64,000 nt of DNA from Bolinopsis microptera (GCF_026151205.1 NC_087076.1:19959919-20023918); one strand, 5' to 3'. Shown: positions 23,001-37,114, counted from the stretch's first letter. Translations and numbers: made by a program. The notes: a model not told the origin generated them from the letters alone.

Positions 23001-26000
23001 AGTGCGAGTGTGTGGTATTGAAGAGGACCCCCTATAAGGGATAAACGCTGCTACCTACACCACAGCTGCGGCAGCTATGCGAGCATATTCTATACCTACA
23101 TCCACTAGCGTCCACTACATTGCACCAACTAACTGTGTATTCAAGGATTGTAGTGTGAACAAATATACTGGTGTCAAGTTTTCTATGTTGTTCGACAACT
23201 ATTGTGTAGATTGAGATGAGTAAAAGAGATGAGTAAAAGAAGGAGATTGTAAAAGAGATGAGTCATATGTTGAAGGGGATTGTAAAGTTTCGAAAAAATT
23301 AGCAGGAATAGACGAATGATCTTCAAAATTCTGAAAGTCACCAGTTGGACAATTTCTATGAACTTACAGAAGAATGGAGACGATGTATAAATAAGTTTTT
23401 TAAAGACACTGTGTATCGTTAGGAACACAAAGAAGCCTGTCTGAAATACTTCACAGCGAGGTTTTGAAATTTTTTGGAAAACAGTAGATCCCTTTCCAAA
23501 GATCTCTGCTAAATGATCATCAAGGGAAGGTTACCTTAGCAACTGAGGGTCAGTTACCATGGTTACTGAAGGTTAGTTACCATGGTTACTGAGGGTCAGT
23601 TACCATGGTTACTGAGGGACACCTAATTAAGAATGCCCCGACAGGAGAGTGGACAGAAAGTTGATGCTTGTCAGGTTGAGAGAGAATAATGAATTAGGGC
23701 TTGTGATGTTAGTAGTCCTCAGGGGCATTAGATCGTGCAGCCAGTTAAAATGTTTTTTGCTGGAGAAATACTTCTTAAATTGCAACCAAATTTATATTTT
23801 TCTGTCCATTCAACTTTGTGGAGCAAATTGTTACATTCACACCGCAAGTTTTCTAACTTAACCCAGAATAAGCTTTCCTTTTAAAAGAAATCAAAACGTT
23901 ACTAATGAAAATTGAGAAAGCATTTTAAAGATAATTTTACACCTCTTATTTGTGTACTGTTGTTACTCTTGGTTGTGTTAAATGATTGGTTTTGTGAGCC
24001 GGCCCAGTGGCCGTGAGCGCCGTGTATAATATACACTGCACGTGCTCCGCCAGATAATTAAAACATTTGCCCAACAACTCATTACATAATGACAAGAGCA
24101 CGTGCAGGTCGTCAGCGTTATCACGTGATCACCCTGGCAACCCACGTGATAGCACTTCTAACCACGTGACCAATCAGATGATGTTCTGACCACATGACAC
24201 ATGACCCTCAGACTGCAGTTGAGAGCGAAACTTGAGACAACCGAGAGAAAGAGTTGGGGCCCTAAGGGAGTTAGAGGGGCAGAGTGTAGAGGGTACTGTG
24301 TGTCATGTGTATTTGAACTGGTCACGTGACATTTTATACAGGTCACATGATATTGAGCAAACTCGCTCGCTCCAGAGGGAATATTGCAGTGTCAACCTAA
24401 TTGACCAATCTCCAATAATCAGCTGCAATTTCCCTAATATGTTGCAAATAATGGCGTGTAAGAGTCAGCAACACACGTCACGACCACCACAGCTACCACT
24501 TCACATCTCCAACTACCTGCTCAATCATACCTTACCTCCCGTAGGTTTTATTGAAATGTCGGTACTGAAGATCGCGTCTCAAAGTATCACTTCAGACTTT
24601 ACAGTTCTTTAAACTCAAAAGCACTCGGGTGTACCTTGAGATATTTTAGAATACTTAACAGTACCTCGAGAATACTATATATAAAGTACTTGAGAGTACT
24701 TGAGGGCACCTTTAGATACTATAATAGAAAAGTATATGGTACTTTAGAATATAGAATACCTTTGAGTATTCTAGAGTACCTTAGAGTACATTAGAGTACC
24801 ACAGAGTACTATAAAGTACCACAAAGTACTATAAAGTATTGAATATTAATGACGGATACTCAGAGTGGACTGACAGTCCGTCTCAGATGACCGAGTACAG
24901 GTCAATAGGAACTATCTTCCGATTCACATCACCATTCCCTGGTGATCACGTGACGATACTACACAAAGGTTTGGTGTTCTGTGCTGGTTTTACTGGGTCT
25001 GTATAAATCGCCACTGCCTCCTTGGTCAGGCCGCAACTTGCGCTCATAACAATGCTCCGGCCGGGACAATGCATTCCACTCTTTAATATTTATAGAGAGG
25101 TTTAGGTGAGTCTCAGCTGCCATGCCGGCCCTATTAGACGGTCGGTACTTGTCACGTGGTAACCCTGGCAACCAACCAGAGTTTAGGTTAGTGGTCACGT
25201 GATTCCACAAAACGAATACAATAGCGATACGGTGGGAGGCATCCTCATTGTGTCAAGTGCCTTATGCAAATCACAATATTCAGCCAGAGAGCCAACATTG
25301 TACCTCATCCTCTATTTACCGAGAATAAGTAAGTAGTAACCTCAAAACAAACCTCAAAACAAACCTCAAAACAAAAGTCAAAACAAAAGTCAAAACTCAA
25401 AACATTGTTCATAACAATTCCAGAGATTAAGAAATTGTTGGTGTCCACAAAAACGCTCCGAAGTATCGAGCATTATTTCAAAACCTCGAAAACTTTCACA
25501 ACGTGTCCCCCTCGAAAATTTTCACAACGTGTCCCCCTCCTCCCATTTTAAAGTGGATGAAAGTAACAGTTTACTAATGACCCCAACTCACTGTTTAGTC
25601 CTTTGTTAGTAAGGGTTCTTGGAGGTATCCAAGCGTGTTTAACCAGACCGGAGTTGAGGAGGAAGTTATTGTTACGTCGGGGTCCACCATTGTACCCCCC
25701 ATCAGACACGTCGCTCTTGGGGGAATCGGGGGGCGTTTTACTTCTGTCACCACCTGGGGTAGTTCTCTGTTAGTCTCTATTATATCTTTATATAAAACTA
25801 GTTACATGTTATGTTAGTAATATGAGCCTCTCTCTCTTCAAACGTGACTCCTTAGCCCACGGAGACACAAAGATCCTATCTCGTATCTCCCACAAGACTG
25901 AACCTCAGAGGAGGTAACCTGCCTGATCACATCCCTAGTCTTTGTCTGGAGACCACCACAAAACAGCTTCACAATTTCCACCTCATCACCCGATACTCCG

Positions 26001-27346
26001 GACTAGTTTCCGGACTAGTTAGTTACGGCAGTTGGTCGTCTGAGCTGACGGTGAATTCTACGTCTACCAGACCTTTCTCAGAGAAATTTCACCGTTAACA
26101 GACCAAGTTTCGGGGGATTTCACCGCAAACAGACCGGGGTCCGGCTGATTTCAGTCCATCATAAAGTTACAAACAGTAATACGTAACAAGGGACATAACA
26201 TTTCAGCTGCAGATAACAGATAATAAGACACTTAGTGGCGTTTAACTGCGAGCAAGTAGACAGACCATCAGATCAGATGGGAATGGTCACGTGATCAGTG
26301 AAATGGTCACGTCTGCAACAGCTTACCAGTTACATTGTATTTACAGGGATGTTCTCAAATTTCCAACAAGTTTTTTCTGTAGATTACCCGGGAAAAATCA
26401 GCCCAAACTTACCATTCCCACTGTATAGGGTTGGTGTGGGGTAAAACTTGAAGGAAGGAAAGGAAACAAAGAGTTATTTTGACTGAATCTCGAAATAAAC
26501 CGAAAGTATAAAACAAAGAAACAAACAAAACAAAGTGTAGAAATAATGAATTACCTGAACGTCCGGAAGCGGTTGAATCTGGAGACTTGTTAGGGGAAGT
26601 GTTAGAGCCTGTATCTGAGTTGTTTTGAAGGTGTTGAGGACTGTAGGGAGGCATTGGAGGCAATGAGGACGTGAAACTGTTCACCGTCACGTTAGGAGGT
26701 GGAATCAGGTGAGCGTAACCGTGAGCATACAGGTTCTGAAATAGGGCACAAGGTTTAGCAGGAATGAAGGGTACAAGGTTTAGGAGGAAACAAGATTATT
26801 TCAAGATAAAAACTACTTCCCTACTTAAATAATTGTTAAGGCGAGCAAAAGAGCGGTTTACCTGTTGGTGAGCCACATTTTCATAGTAAGGCTGAGTAAA
26901 AGTGTACTTCATATCAAATGAGGAGCTTTTCAGTTCGTGATAAGTCGGAGAGGAGCTGGTGGAAACACCGGGACTGTACGATCGGTCCTGTGGGAGGAGA
27001 ACTTGTTGAAGGTGGCCGACAACAGTTTCTAGTCGTAATTGAGGAAATTTAATGTATTTTCAGGGTGGGTAATTGTTCAATTCGCAACAAAGAGGGCTGA
27101 AAATCCCTCACGGACTGACATAAAAATTTCAAGGTGAGTTTCACAATGGTGACTTCAGAATCAAGACACAATTCCCTGCCCAAACTCACTTCAGCCTGGA
27201 ACTCAACAGCGAACATGACAGCTCAACAAGGGGGGAGGCGGGAATAAACTCACCTCGCTGTTAGATTCTGAATACAGTCGGTCTGTTCCGTTCATACAGC
27301 TTGGGGGCATGAGGAAGCTGTCTACACGAAAGTCGGGAGCTTGCAT
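17078..27346 (-). CDS. Homeodomain transcription factor, divergent Distal-less/Dlx-like (NK-like class)
   Basis: Eight coding exons, all in phase, give 415 residues: 27346-27254, 26987-26862, 26735-26555, 25753-25592, 21260-21175, 20783-20697, 17927-17852, 17514-17078. The start is the only ATG in frame in exon 1 before MQAPDFRVDSF. The Ser/Pro/Tyr-rich N-terminal half has no domain I know. The homeodomain is residues 200-259: PRKPRTIFSAAQLNELEERF, then KYQKYLSTTER, SLGLTEEQIK and VWFQNRRSKWKK. It has L16, F20, W48, F49, Q50, N51 and R53, all the invariant DNA-contact and core residues. RKPRTI, SLGLT and RSK-x-KK are Dlx traits, but YLSTTERSCLAYS and NELEERF depart from it, so another NK-like family is possible. 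The tail is Ser/Thr/Pro-rich with a His-Val-Thr repeat. Expected to be nuclear and DNA-binding. Confidence 0.85.
17220..17330 (-). repeat. In-frame CACGTG repeat encoding His-Val-Thr
   Basis: Six CACGTG hexamers lie within about 90 bp of the last coding exon of the homeobox gene. Three of them are in a perfect 15-bp unit, GCCCACGTGACCGGC, which encodes A-H-V-T-G. The product contains seven His-Val-Thr triplets. The array keeps frame because its unit is a multiple of three. Confidence 0.9.
17852..17927 (-). other. Homeobox exon 7: recognition helix
   Basis: Begins TTTCAG^GTTTGG and encodes VWFQNRRSKWKKGDRKEG and an acidic stretch, ending G^GTTGGT. It splits the homeodomain between positions 46 and 47. 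Gln at position 50 and Asn at 51 are present. Confidence 0.95.
17994..18270. repeat. CACGTG-containing repeat cluster in homeobox intron 7-side
   Basis: A ~21-bp unit, TCACGTGATTTGCGTGAACTA, is repeated five times at about 18130-18230, one copy mutated to TCGCGTGA. Further CACGTG sites lie at about 17994, 18026 and 18263. It sits in the intron just upstream of the recognition-helix exon. Confidence 0.9.
18876..19768. repeat. ~27-bp minisatellite in homeobox intron
   Basis: About 33 copies of a unit of the type GAGAGAAGGTTGTCTGGAGATGGTATTT (27-29 bp with length variants), in the intron between homeodomain helix exons. Long open frames on either strand are by-products of the repeat. Confidence 0.95.
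20697..20783 (-). other. Homeobox exon 6: helices 1-3 core
   Basis: An 87-nt exon, phase 0-0, bounded by TTTTCAG and GTACGT. It encodes ERFKYQKYLSTTERSCLAYS and LGLTEEQIK, which is homeodomain positions 18-46. Confidence 0.95.
21175..21260 (-). other. Homeobox exon 5: N-terminal arm and helix 1
   Basis: An 86-nt exon bounded by TTTCAG and GTAATT. It encodes QVPLLSFEKKK followed by PRKPRTIFSAAQLNELE, which is homeodomain positions 1-17. The basic arm carries R5. Confidence 0.95.
21820..22925. repeat. ~23-bp minisatellite with CCATGG core in homeobox intron 4
   Basis: About 45 copies of CCTCAGTAACCATGGTAACCTCC, with 19-23-bp length variants, become more uniform towards the right. Each unit holds the near-palindrome GTAACCATGGTAAC. 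Three copies in the opposite orientation lie at 23524-23617. Confidence 0.95.
23524..23617. repeat. Inverted outlier of the CCATGG minisatellite
   Basis: About three copies of GTTACCATGGTTACTGAGGG, the reverse complement of the 21820-22925 unit, separated from it by 600 bp. Confidence 0.85.
24620..24845. repeat. Degenerate AGAGTACCTT-type repeat
   Basis: Diverged tandem copies of a ~10-bp word related to AGAGTACCTT, in the same homeobox intron. The rest of 23618-25591 is non-coding as far as I can see, with nine or so CACGTG sites between 24050 and 25200. Confidence 0.6.
25592..25753 (-). other. Homeobox exon 4: 54-codon exon that can be skipped in frame
   Basis: A 162-nt exon bounded by ACCCCAG and GTGAGT, phase 1 at both ends. 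It encodes SKTPPDSPKSDVSDGGYNGG and a segment containing KHAWIPPRTLTN. Exon 3 also joins exon 5 in frame without it, so it could be a cassette exon. It is open in this frame throughout, and its Pro/Ser-rich composition fits the rest of the N-terminal half. Confidence 0.7.
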
Positions 27347-29455
27347 TGTGTACCTAGATCTGAGAGTTGGGGTTAGTTTGGTGGGTCACGTGGGTAACTT
27401 TGGTGCATGTCACGTGGTCATATGCAGTCTTACATCCGGATATAAGGGGCAGGAGTGCCATACTCTATATCATATATAGGACATATTATATAGTTAATAG
27501 TATATTAATATATTAGGTAGTAACCCATATCAAGTAAATGTTATATAACTACATAATATATGATATATCTTACTATATACATATATATATATATATATTA
27601 CTCTTGCCCCACAACGGATCACGGTTACAGAGGGAATTATATACAGTATATAATAAATATATTATACTAAATACTATATAGACTACTATTTACTCCCCCA
27701 GCTTACAAACGGTACGTGTGTGAGAAGTTGGTAAAACTAACCCTGTGTACAAGAATAATGAGCTATGGGATGTACTGGGCAATGAATATGGATATTAGTG
27801 ACTCAATTAGGGGGAGTTGTGTGGTTGCCCCTCAGGGCACTTAACATCTCACTATTCTCCCCGCTAATGGACCCGGTGTATGGTATGTTCAAGAGAGTGT
27901 CCGACATGCTCCAGACACCGTACAATGTACACTTCTTATTGAATCCAAGATAACGAAAAGTTCTTTACTTCTTTATTTATTCGGACGTTTTAGAGGAGAA
28001 ATTCCCTTACCATTAGAACTTAGACGTTTCGTAAATACTTTATTGAAAATAGGGATATATTTCTATCTTAAATTTTAGTCCAGCCGAAGTTGGGCTATAA
28101 CCTTTTGATCGCAAATGCACAGTTAAAATTTATCGGAAAATAGCAAATTTAAGTCTCAACCATGTCAAACTAAAAAGTAACTTTAGTTCAAAGGCAAAAA
28201 ACAGCTGTATCGATAGGTAAAGTATTAGCGTAAAAATAAGATGTCTCTACCCAGAGAATGTGGATATTTTAACCAAACAACCCGCAAACAACCCGCAAAC
28301 AACCCACAAACAACCCGCAAGCAACCCACAACACTGCCGATTAATGAATACTCCAGAATTTTACTGTTTCTACAACAAAATGTCGCAACGGACCAGCTCC
28401 AAGGGTTTCGGAGACATTACTTAACAATCACCCGATTAACATAACGCTTCGCTGAGAGTACAAGTTACTACTACTACAAGTTGCAATACAATACACGTTG
28501 CTATCACGTGGGTATTAGTTGAATTGCGGAAACCTGCCCAGAAGAAGGGCCCACGCACATTCACCTGACTCTCAGCTGCATAATATTGGTGTGCAGTATG
28601 CATTACCAGGCTGAGCCTCGGGCCCTGAATAAGGGGGAAACCAGGCCGCGAATAAGGTGGAAACCAGGCCGTGAATTGATCTTAAAATAGTGGGTGATCT
28701 AGATAATCACGCGGTTCACAAAACCACACAAGAGAACCTAAAACCACGGAGCAGAAGTTTAATTGGTGTGTTTAACCGCAGAGCGTTGGTATCTTGAGGG
28801 AAACAGTTCATTACCGCATACTCAACGGTATGATTGCAAGATATCGCAGACTAGAAAGGGATCAACAAAACGGTAAATGGAGTCTCCTGCTTTTTATAAA
28901 TACTTTGTTTGACAATGTAGTGTGTTTACTGCAAAGCTAAATTCTTGAATGCCTCTAGAATGAGGAACAAAATAAAATAGCAAGTTACATTAACAAACTT
29001 CAAACTACTATTACAATTGTCCCTTTTCACGAGCTACTGATCTCTAAACGACAACAACGACGACGCGACCTCGGGAATAATGAGAAATTCCCGTTTCATC
29101 GCTCTCCGCACTCCTAACAATTGGACAGGACACAACTAACTGATGAGGGAATTGTTGGAGTAACCTCATTTAAACTGTGCAGTTTCAGACTAATGAGAAC
29201 ACAAAGAGACAAACCCCTCAAAGAAGGTGAAATATCACATCTCTCTAGTGTACCAGAGAGACAGAGAGAGAGAGAGAGGTAGGAACAAAAGGAGCAAATA
29301 CTCTGCCCTCTGAACAAATCCTTTTAAAAGGCGGGTAGTAAGGGGCCACTATGCAGTGTGCCGCCCCTATATCCCCTCTGAGATCTACACAGGTCACAGT
29401 ACCGTGCTCACAATCCCATGCGGACTCTCTTGCGGTTTTACTCATACTGTACAAT
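27347..29455. other. Upstream region of the homeobox gene, no further gene recognised
   Basis: It presumably holds the promoter and possibly a 5' untranslated exon: CTAG precedes GTACACAATG at 27353, a possible acceptor just before the start codon. CACGTG occurs at about 27388, 27411 and 28505. AT-rich runs occupy 27480-27600. Five copies of CAACCCGCAAA lie at 28275-28330. Confidence 0.4.
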
Positions 29456-29456
29456 G

Positions 29457-29960
29457 TGTGTAGGTATGTCGTGTGTTAGAGTGTTTGTAGGTATGTTCAT
29501 GTGTTTGTAGGTATGTTCAATGTTTGTGTGTTTGTAGGTATGTTCGATGTTAGAGTGTTTGTAGGTATGTTCATGTGTTTGTGTGTTTGTGTGTTTGTAG
29601 GTATGTTCGATGTTAGAGTGTTTGTAGGTATGTTCATGTGTTTGTAGGTATGTTCAATGTTTGTGTGTTTGTAGGTATGTTCATGTGTTTGTAGGTATGT
29701 TCAATCTTTGTGTGTTTGTAGGTATGCCGTGTGTTAGAGTGTTTGTAGGTATGTTCATGTGTTTGTAGGTATGTTCAATGTTTGTGTGTTTGTAGGTATG
29801 TTCGATGTTAGAGTGTTTGTAGGTATGTTTGTGTGTTTGTGTGTTTGCAAGTATGTTCAATGTTTATGTGTTTGTGTGTTTGTAGGTATGTTCAATGTTA
29901 ATGTCTTTCTGTGTTTGTAGGCATTTTCGAATGTGTTTGCGTGTTTGTGAGTTTCACTCT
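29457..29960. repeat. Minisatellite of TGTTTGTAGGTATGTTC type
   Basis: About 20 copies of a 20-29-bp unit built from GTGTTTGTAGGTATGTTCAATG, with variants. Confidence 0.9.
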
Positions 29961-30810
29961 CTATGAAATTTGACATTTATTGAACGAGGGATCAAGGGTA
30001 AAGATAGAAGTTGAATGAAGCTGTGTAGGTAACTAAGTGTAAACTTATTTTAAGTTACTAATTTAACAGCTAGTAAAACTGGCATATACCGTGTGAATTA
30101 ACTTACAGCCGAGTTTTATTGAACTCCTTATTTAGATTAAAGTAAGATTATCTTAACACGGGACTTAAAGTGCACATGTTTTCACTCAGTCTGACAGAAC
30201 ATGTTAGCCTACACTTCCAAGAAGATACGATATAGTAATTGATGCCTATTAAACGTTGTTATACGACTGAACAAGACACAATGTTGAAGATAACAGTAGC
30301 TTCACAGCATATGAAGGCCGATATCTACTATCACTAGACACTGAAAACTGATCCTCCGTTTAGTTCACTTTACCGTCACTCGATGCTCGGGATTAGCTGC
30401 ACATAATCACAGTAACAAGCTCAATGAACTAATTAGAGACCATGTAAGGAGTAATTAGATAATAAGATAATTAGACCTGTCTAGGACAGGGCAGAGAAGC
30501 GGCATGTCTTCCAGCCTGCACTGCTCATCTTCCCTAATAGGGCATAATGCCTGCTAATGGGGAAAACAAAGTGTACACACTAATTGGTAATTGTATCCAA
30601 TACTAATACGTAGTACTGCCCAGCTGCAGGTAAAGAGTCGTTATAATGCACTCACTAATACTTACTCAGATGGCCATTAAAACTGAATTTGGCCCAATTA
30701 TAGCGCAGGGAATGTGGCTCTAAAGTGGGGTGTACGAGAATTTATCCTCCGATATTAATCTCACAACGGTTCACGTCACAAAATTAGGCCTGAAAAGTTA
30801 TCACACTTAA
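29961..30810. other. No gene recognised
   Basis: Unique-looking AT-rich sequence; I see no exon or repeat. Confidence 0.4.
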
Positions 30811-31434
30811 CCATAACCATAACCATAACCATAACCATAACCATAACCATAACCATAACCATAACCATAACCATAACCATAACCATAACCATAACCATAA
30901 CCATAACCATAACCATAACCATAACCATAACCATAACCATAACCATAACCATAACCATAACCATAACCATAACCATAACCATAACCATAACCATAACCAT
31001 AACCATAACCATAACCATAACCATAACCATAACCATAACCATAACCATAACCATAACCATAACCATAACCATAACCATAACCATAACCATAACCATAACC
31101 ATAACCATAACCATAACCATAACCATAACCATAACCATAACCATAACCATAACCATAACCATAACCATAACCATAACCATAACCATAACCATAACCATAA
31201 CCATAACCATAACCATAACCATAACCATAACCATAACCATAACCATAACCATAACCATAACCATAACCATAACCATAACCATAACCATAACCATAGCCAT
31301 AACCATAACCATAACCATAACCATAACCATAACCATAACCATAACCATAACCATAACCATAACCATAACCATAACCATAACCATAACCATAACCATAACC
31401 ATAACCATAACCATAACCATAACCATAACCATAA
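30811..31434. repeat. (CCATAA)n hexamer array
   Basis: About 104 uninterrupted copies of CCATAA, with one A-to-G change at 31296. The complementary strand reads TTATGG, one base away from the animal telomere word TTAGGG. The encoded Met-Val polymer on the minus strand is not a gene. Confidence 0.98.
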
Positions 31435-31810
31435 GCTAAAAACCTTGCTTCAATTGGCAGAGGTGCAATGTCGAGGGTGTAATGTCGAGGGTGAAATATT
31501 GAAGGGTAAAATTTGCCCCAGAGCCGGAGAAGAGGAATAGTGGTGCTGCTTGAAGCCTGATGGGATTATTTAATATTACCAGCACCTAATGGGCTTCTTC
31601 GTCGACAAGCAATCCTCTAAACACATGACAAATAGTGAGGGATTGCACAAGTAAGGGTGCATCACATCAACCTGTGGAATCTTCTCACGTTTTCCTGTCA
31701 GCCAGGGTTACACGCTTTTAATGGCTGTCACTTCTCAGCCTGTCGCTGATCGCTCAGGATGAATCATTATTACGACTAAAATTGAGATCAAGATTGGGGT
31801 TTGAGTCTTA

Positions 31811-32486
31811 GTAGGATGAACTGAGAGTGTTTCGTGTGATGTGTGAGGAAAAGAGTGTGATGTTTTGAGTGATTTGTGGGGAAAGAATTTGATTCTTTGT
31901 GTGATATGTGAAGAAAGAGTGTGATGTATTGTGTGATTTGTGAGGAAAGAGTATGATTTTTTGTGCGATGTGTGAAGAAAGAGTGTAATGTTTTGTGTGA
32001 TGTGTGGGAAAAGAGTGTGATATTTCGTGTGATTTGTGGGAAAGAGTGTGATGTTTTGTGTGATTTGTGGGAAAGAATGTGATGTTTTGTGTGATATGTG
32101 AAGAAAGAGTGTGATGTTTTGTGTGATTTGTGAGGAAAGAGTGTGATGTTTTGTGTGATGTGTGAGGAAAGAGTGTGATGTTTTGTATGATTTGTGAGCA
32201 AAGAGTGTAATGTTTTGTGCGATGTGTGAGGAAAAGAGTGTGATGTTTTGTATGATTTGTGGGATAGAATGTGATGTTTTGTGTGATTTGTGGGAAAGAG
32301 TGTGATGTTTTGTGTGATGTGTGAGGAAAGAGTGTGATGTTTTGTGTGATTTGTGAGGAAAGAGTGTGATGTTTTGCGTGATGTGTGAGGAAAGTGTATG
32401 ATGTTTTGTGTGATATGTGAGGAAAGAGTGTGATGTTTTGTGTGATTTGTGAGCAAAGAGTGTGATGTTTTGTGTGATGTGTTCAT
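31811..32486. repeat. ~34-bp minisatellite
   Basis: About 20 copies related to GTGTGATGTTTTGTGTGATT followed by TGTGAGGAAAGA. The long minus-strand open frame is an effect of the repeat. Positions 31435-31810 before it hold nothing I recognise. Confidence 0.95.
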
Positions 32487-32875
32487 ATTTGCGTTACACT
32501 GAGGTAGTCGAGTTGAAAAACAATATATTTATGAACAGCGTTCTTTGAATAACATAGTATTAACATTTAACTGAAGAGTGAAGAACCCCTTAAAGTTTTA
32601 AAACAACACTGAATCACTCCAATAGGCAAACAGAAAACACGCAAATAAATAGAACAAAGCTGACGAAGACATCTATTTTGGACTCGGAGGTACTGCTAGA
32701 GCCGTCACATTATAGCTGGTCAAACTACACACGGCCGCATTGAACAAAGGACCAATAAAACGGGAAAATTGCAGACTAGTGTTTTCTTTGTTCACAGTAA
32801 AATAGAAGCTCATGACCCAGCCTGACTGGCTAGTTAGCTGGAGTTCAGACAATGTGGTAGGTACTCGGGGGAGTG

Positions 32876-33030
32876 TTTAGTTGTTATATACTATATAGAT
32901 ACTATCAGGGGAGAGTGTTGTTAGATACTATATAAATACTATCAGGGGGGAGTGTTGTTAGATACTATATAGATACTATCAGGGGAGTGTTGTTAGATAC
33001 TATATAAATACTATCAGGGGGGCTGTTCAC
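32876..33030. repeat. Four copies of a ~35-bp repeat
   Basis: Unit contains GTTAGATACTATATAGATAC and TATCAGGGG. The flanking 32487-32875 shows no gene. Confidence 0.85.
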
Positions 33031-33156
33031 TGTTATCATGTGGATTGTATCAGCGATCATCATCTACCAAGACTGCGGGATTACGAAAATATAAACGAGA
33101 TCGACAACTTTATATGGTATAAAATTGGTCGACAGAGTTTGTTTCAAGAGTTGTTT

Positions 33157-33716
33157 GGGGAGCCTGATTGGGAGTGAGAAGGGTCCTGATGGGGAGTGAG
33201 AAGGGTCCTGATGGGGAGTGAGAAGGGTCCTGATGGGGAGTGAGAAGGGTTATGATGGGGAGTGAGAAGGGTCCTGATGGGGAGTGAGAAGGGTTCTGAT
33301 GGGGAGTGAGAAGGGTTATGATGGGGAGTGAGAAGGGTTATGATGGGGAGTGAGAAGGGTCCTGATGGGGAGTGAGAAGGGTCCTGATGGGGAGTGAGAA
33401 GGGTTATGATGGGGAGTGAGAAGGGTCCTGATGGGGAGTGAGAAGGGACCTGATGGGGAGTGAGAAGGGTTCTGATGGGGAGTGAGAAGGGTTATGATGG
33501 GGAGTGAGAAGGGTTATGATGAGGAGTGAAAAGAGTCCTGATGGGGAGTGAGAAGGGTCCTGATGGGGAGTGAGAAGGGTTCTGATGGGGAGTGAGAAGG
33601 GTTATGATGGGGAGTGAAAAGGGTCCTGATGGGGAGTGAGAAGGGTTCTGATGGGGAGTGAGAAGGGTTCTGATGGGGAGTGAGAAGGGTCCTGATGGGG
33701 AGTGAGTTGGATCCTG
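33157..33716. repeat. 22-bp minisatellite
   Basis: About 25 copies of TGATGGGGAGTGAGAAGGGT plus two variable bases (CC, TT or TA). Confidence 0.97.
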
Positions 33717-33780
33717 TGAAATGAACTGAAATTATGTACAAAGGTTGTCTATTAACGTTAAGATAATCACGAGACGTCGG

Positions 33781-34319
33781 TTAAAAAAATAAAACTGTTT
33801 TTATTTTTTTTAGAAAAAAAACATTGAAAACCCTTTTGGGGTTAAAAAAAAAAAGTTTAAAATTTTTTGTAAAAACCTTAAGCGGGCAAAAAATTTTTCC
33901 AAAATTTTAACGACTTTTTTAAAATAAATCATAAAAACAAAAGGGGGCAATTATCTAAAATTTTAACAAAAGAAGATTTTAAAGAAAAATAAAAATTTCA
34001 GTGAAAAGCCAAACGATGAAAAAACTTAAAAAAAGGTTGTTTTTAAAAAGGGGGGGGAAAAATAAAAATTAAAAAAAAAGCGAAAAATACAATAAAAAAA
34101 TAAAAACCCCTTTTTTCCCCTTTTTAATTCCCCTTTTCCTTTTTAAACCAATTTTCCCCCTTTTTTTAACTTAAAAAAAAACCCTCTATCTAATCTTTTT
34201 TATTTCCTTCCCCCAAAACCCCCCTTCCCTCCCTTCTTGGGTTCCCCCCTTTCCCTCCCTTTTTAAAATTTTCCCTTGCAATTCCCTTTCTCCAAATTAT
34301 TTTTTCACCCTTCCCCCCT
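33781..34319. other. Homopolymer-rich stretch of doubtful base quality
   Basis: Runs of A, T, C and G of 5-10 bases follow each other with little other content, directly before the CT tract. It resembles uncorrected sequencing consensus more than a biological repeat. Confidence 0.55.
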
Positions 34320-35848
<1,529 letters not shown>

Positions 35849-37106
35849 AAGGATCAACTAATGACCACTATTACAGTACACACAAGAAAATACAACTCAA
35901 GAACGGCTCGAGGTACAAATACACTGGCTCTATTTTCAGTAACTGAAGCATGGTTTCGTCAAGGCGCGCGCCCTCACGTGACACCATGTGACTTATGATT
36001 AACGTGTGCTCCCAATGGTTGCCTAGCGACGCATGTGATCTCTACCGTATCACGTGATATCGTTTTTAACGGTCATTGGAGGAGGCGTTTGAGTGCGTGT
36101 TGACGATTGGTCGATCGTTTGGGGTATACGTTATTCTGAGCAAAGCAGTTTTGTGTGTAACCTTGCGTATGACTGTGCAGTTGCACTGTGCCTCTTGCTT
36201 TTAATCTCTACAAAACAATGAGGGTTTGTCATTGGCGGAGAAAAGGAACAAGTACAATGCAATAAGAAAACGTCCGAACAAACTAGTCACAGAGAAATGT
36301 TTAAGTAATTCTTCTCAAGAGTTATCAGGAGGTCTTAACGAATCATGACAGTACTTTCACAAAGTACTTACATAGAGAAATCAGTAGGTATAATTATACT
36401 GCCTATTAGAATACTCTAGCTGTGTTTTCCATTTTTATCCAACAACACTGGTCCAACATGGTGTATCTGATTCCGAATAGAAGACCTTGCATTACTTTAC
36501 ATTGCTCCTTTTAAGTAGCTTACAAATGTAAGCAACGTCGCTATATCAGCGACACCATTAAAAACTTTTTAAAAAAGTTAAAATTCCAATTTGGATCAAC
36601 AAATGTTTGGAACAAATAACCTCAAATTATATGAAGATTTAAGGTAAAAATGCTCCCCTGACAGATTTCGAGCGAAAACTGTTATATTATGATGATTTGG
36701 CATGCCTATATAAGAATAATAAGTTATCGTCAGGGTTCTGGCAGATGCTTGAGCTTAGAATTGGTTTGGGTAAGGGCTGGGCATAAAGTACAAGATAAGG
36801 GGATTGTCTGCCCGTCAAAGTCACCTACAGACCGTACTGTTAAAGTTGGCCACCAGAAAATTGGTCCAACGATGGTGTTTTTTTTTTCAGACGCAAAATT
36901 TAGTCCCAAACTAGTCCTATCGTACCAAATTGTTACTACCTTATTGCACGTAATTTGAGTTTGACCAAACATTGGGTGAACCAACATAATTATGAATGGA
37001 CATTAATATTGCAGCCCGCTAGGTTTACTGCCTCCTAATATAAACAGTGATGCTGTAATTTAACCGTGAACGGACAGACTTTATTTGAACGGACATAAAT
37101 ATGAAC
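35849..37106. other. No gene recognised
   Basis: Unique-looking sequence with CACGTG at about 35975 and 36054. Open frames near 36689-36987 on both strands resemble nothing I know. Confidence 0.4.
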
Positions 37107-37114
37107 ACTATAGG

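Noticed and set aside
24232-25210. Frames of 83-126 codons as extra homeobox exons
   Set aside because: No suitable phase 1-1 splice pair and no recognisable composition; likely chance in a CACGTG-rich stretch.
30776-31432. 218-codon Met-Val frame
   Set aside because: Direct translation of the CCATAA hexamer array.
31788-32486. 232-codon His/Thr/Lys-rich frame
   Set aside because: Minisatellite translation, no domain.
36689-36987. Overlapping plus and minus frames of 85-89 codons
   Set aside because: No family resemblance or splice context.
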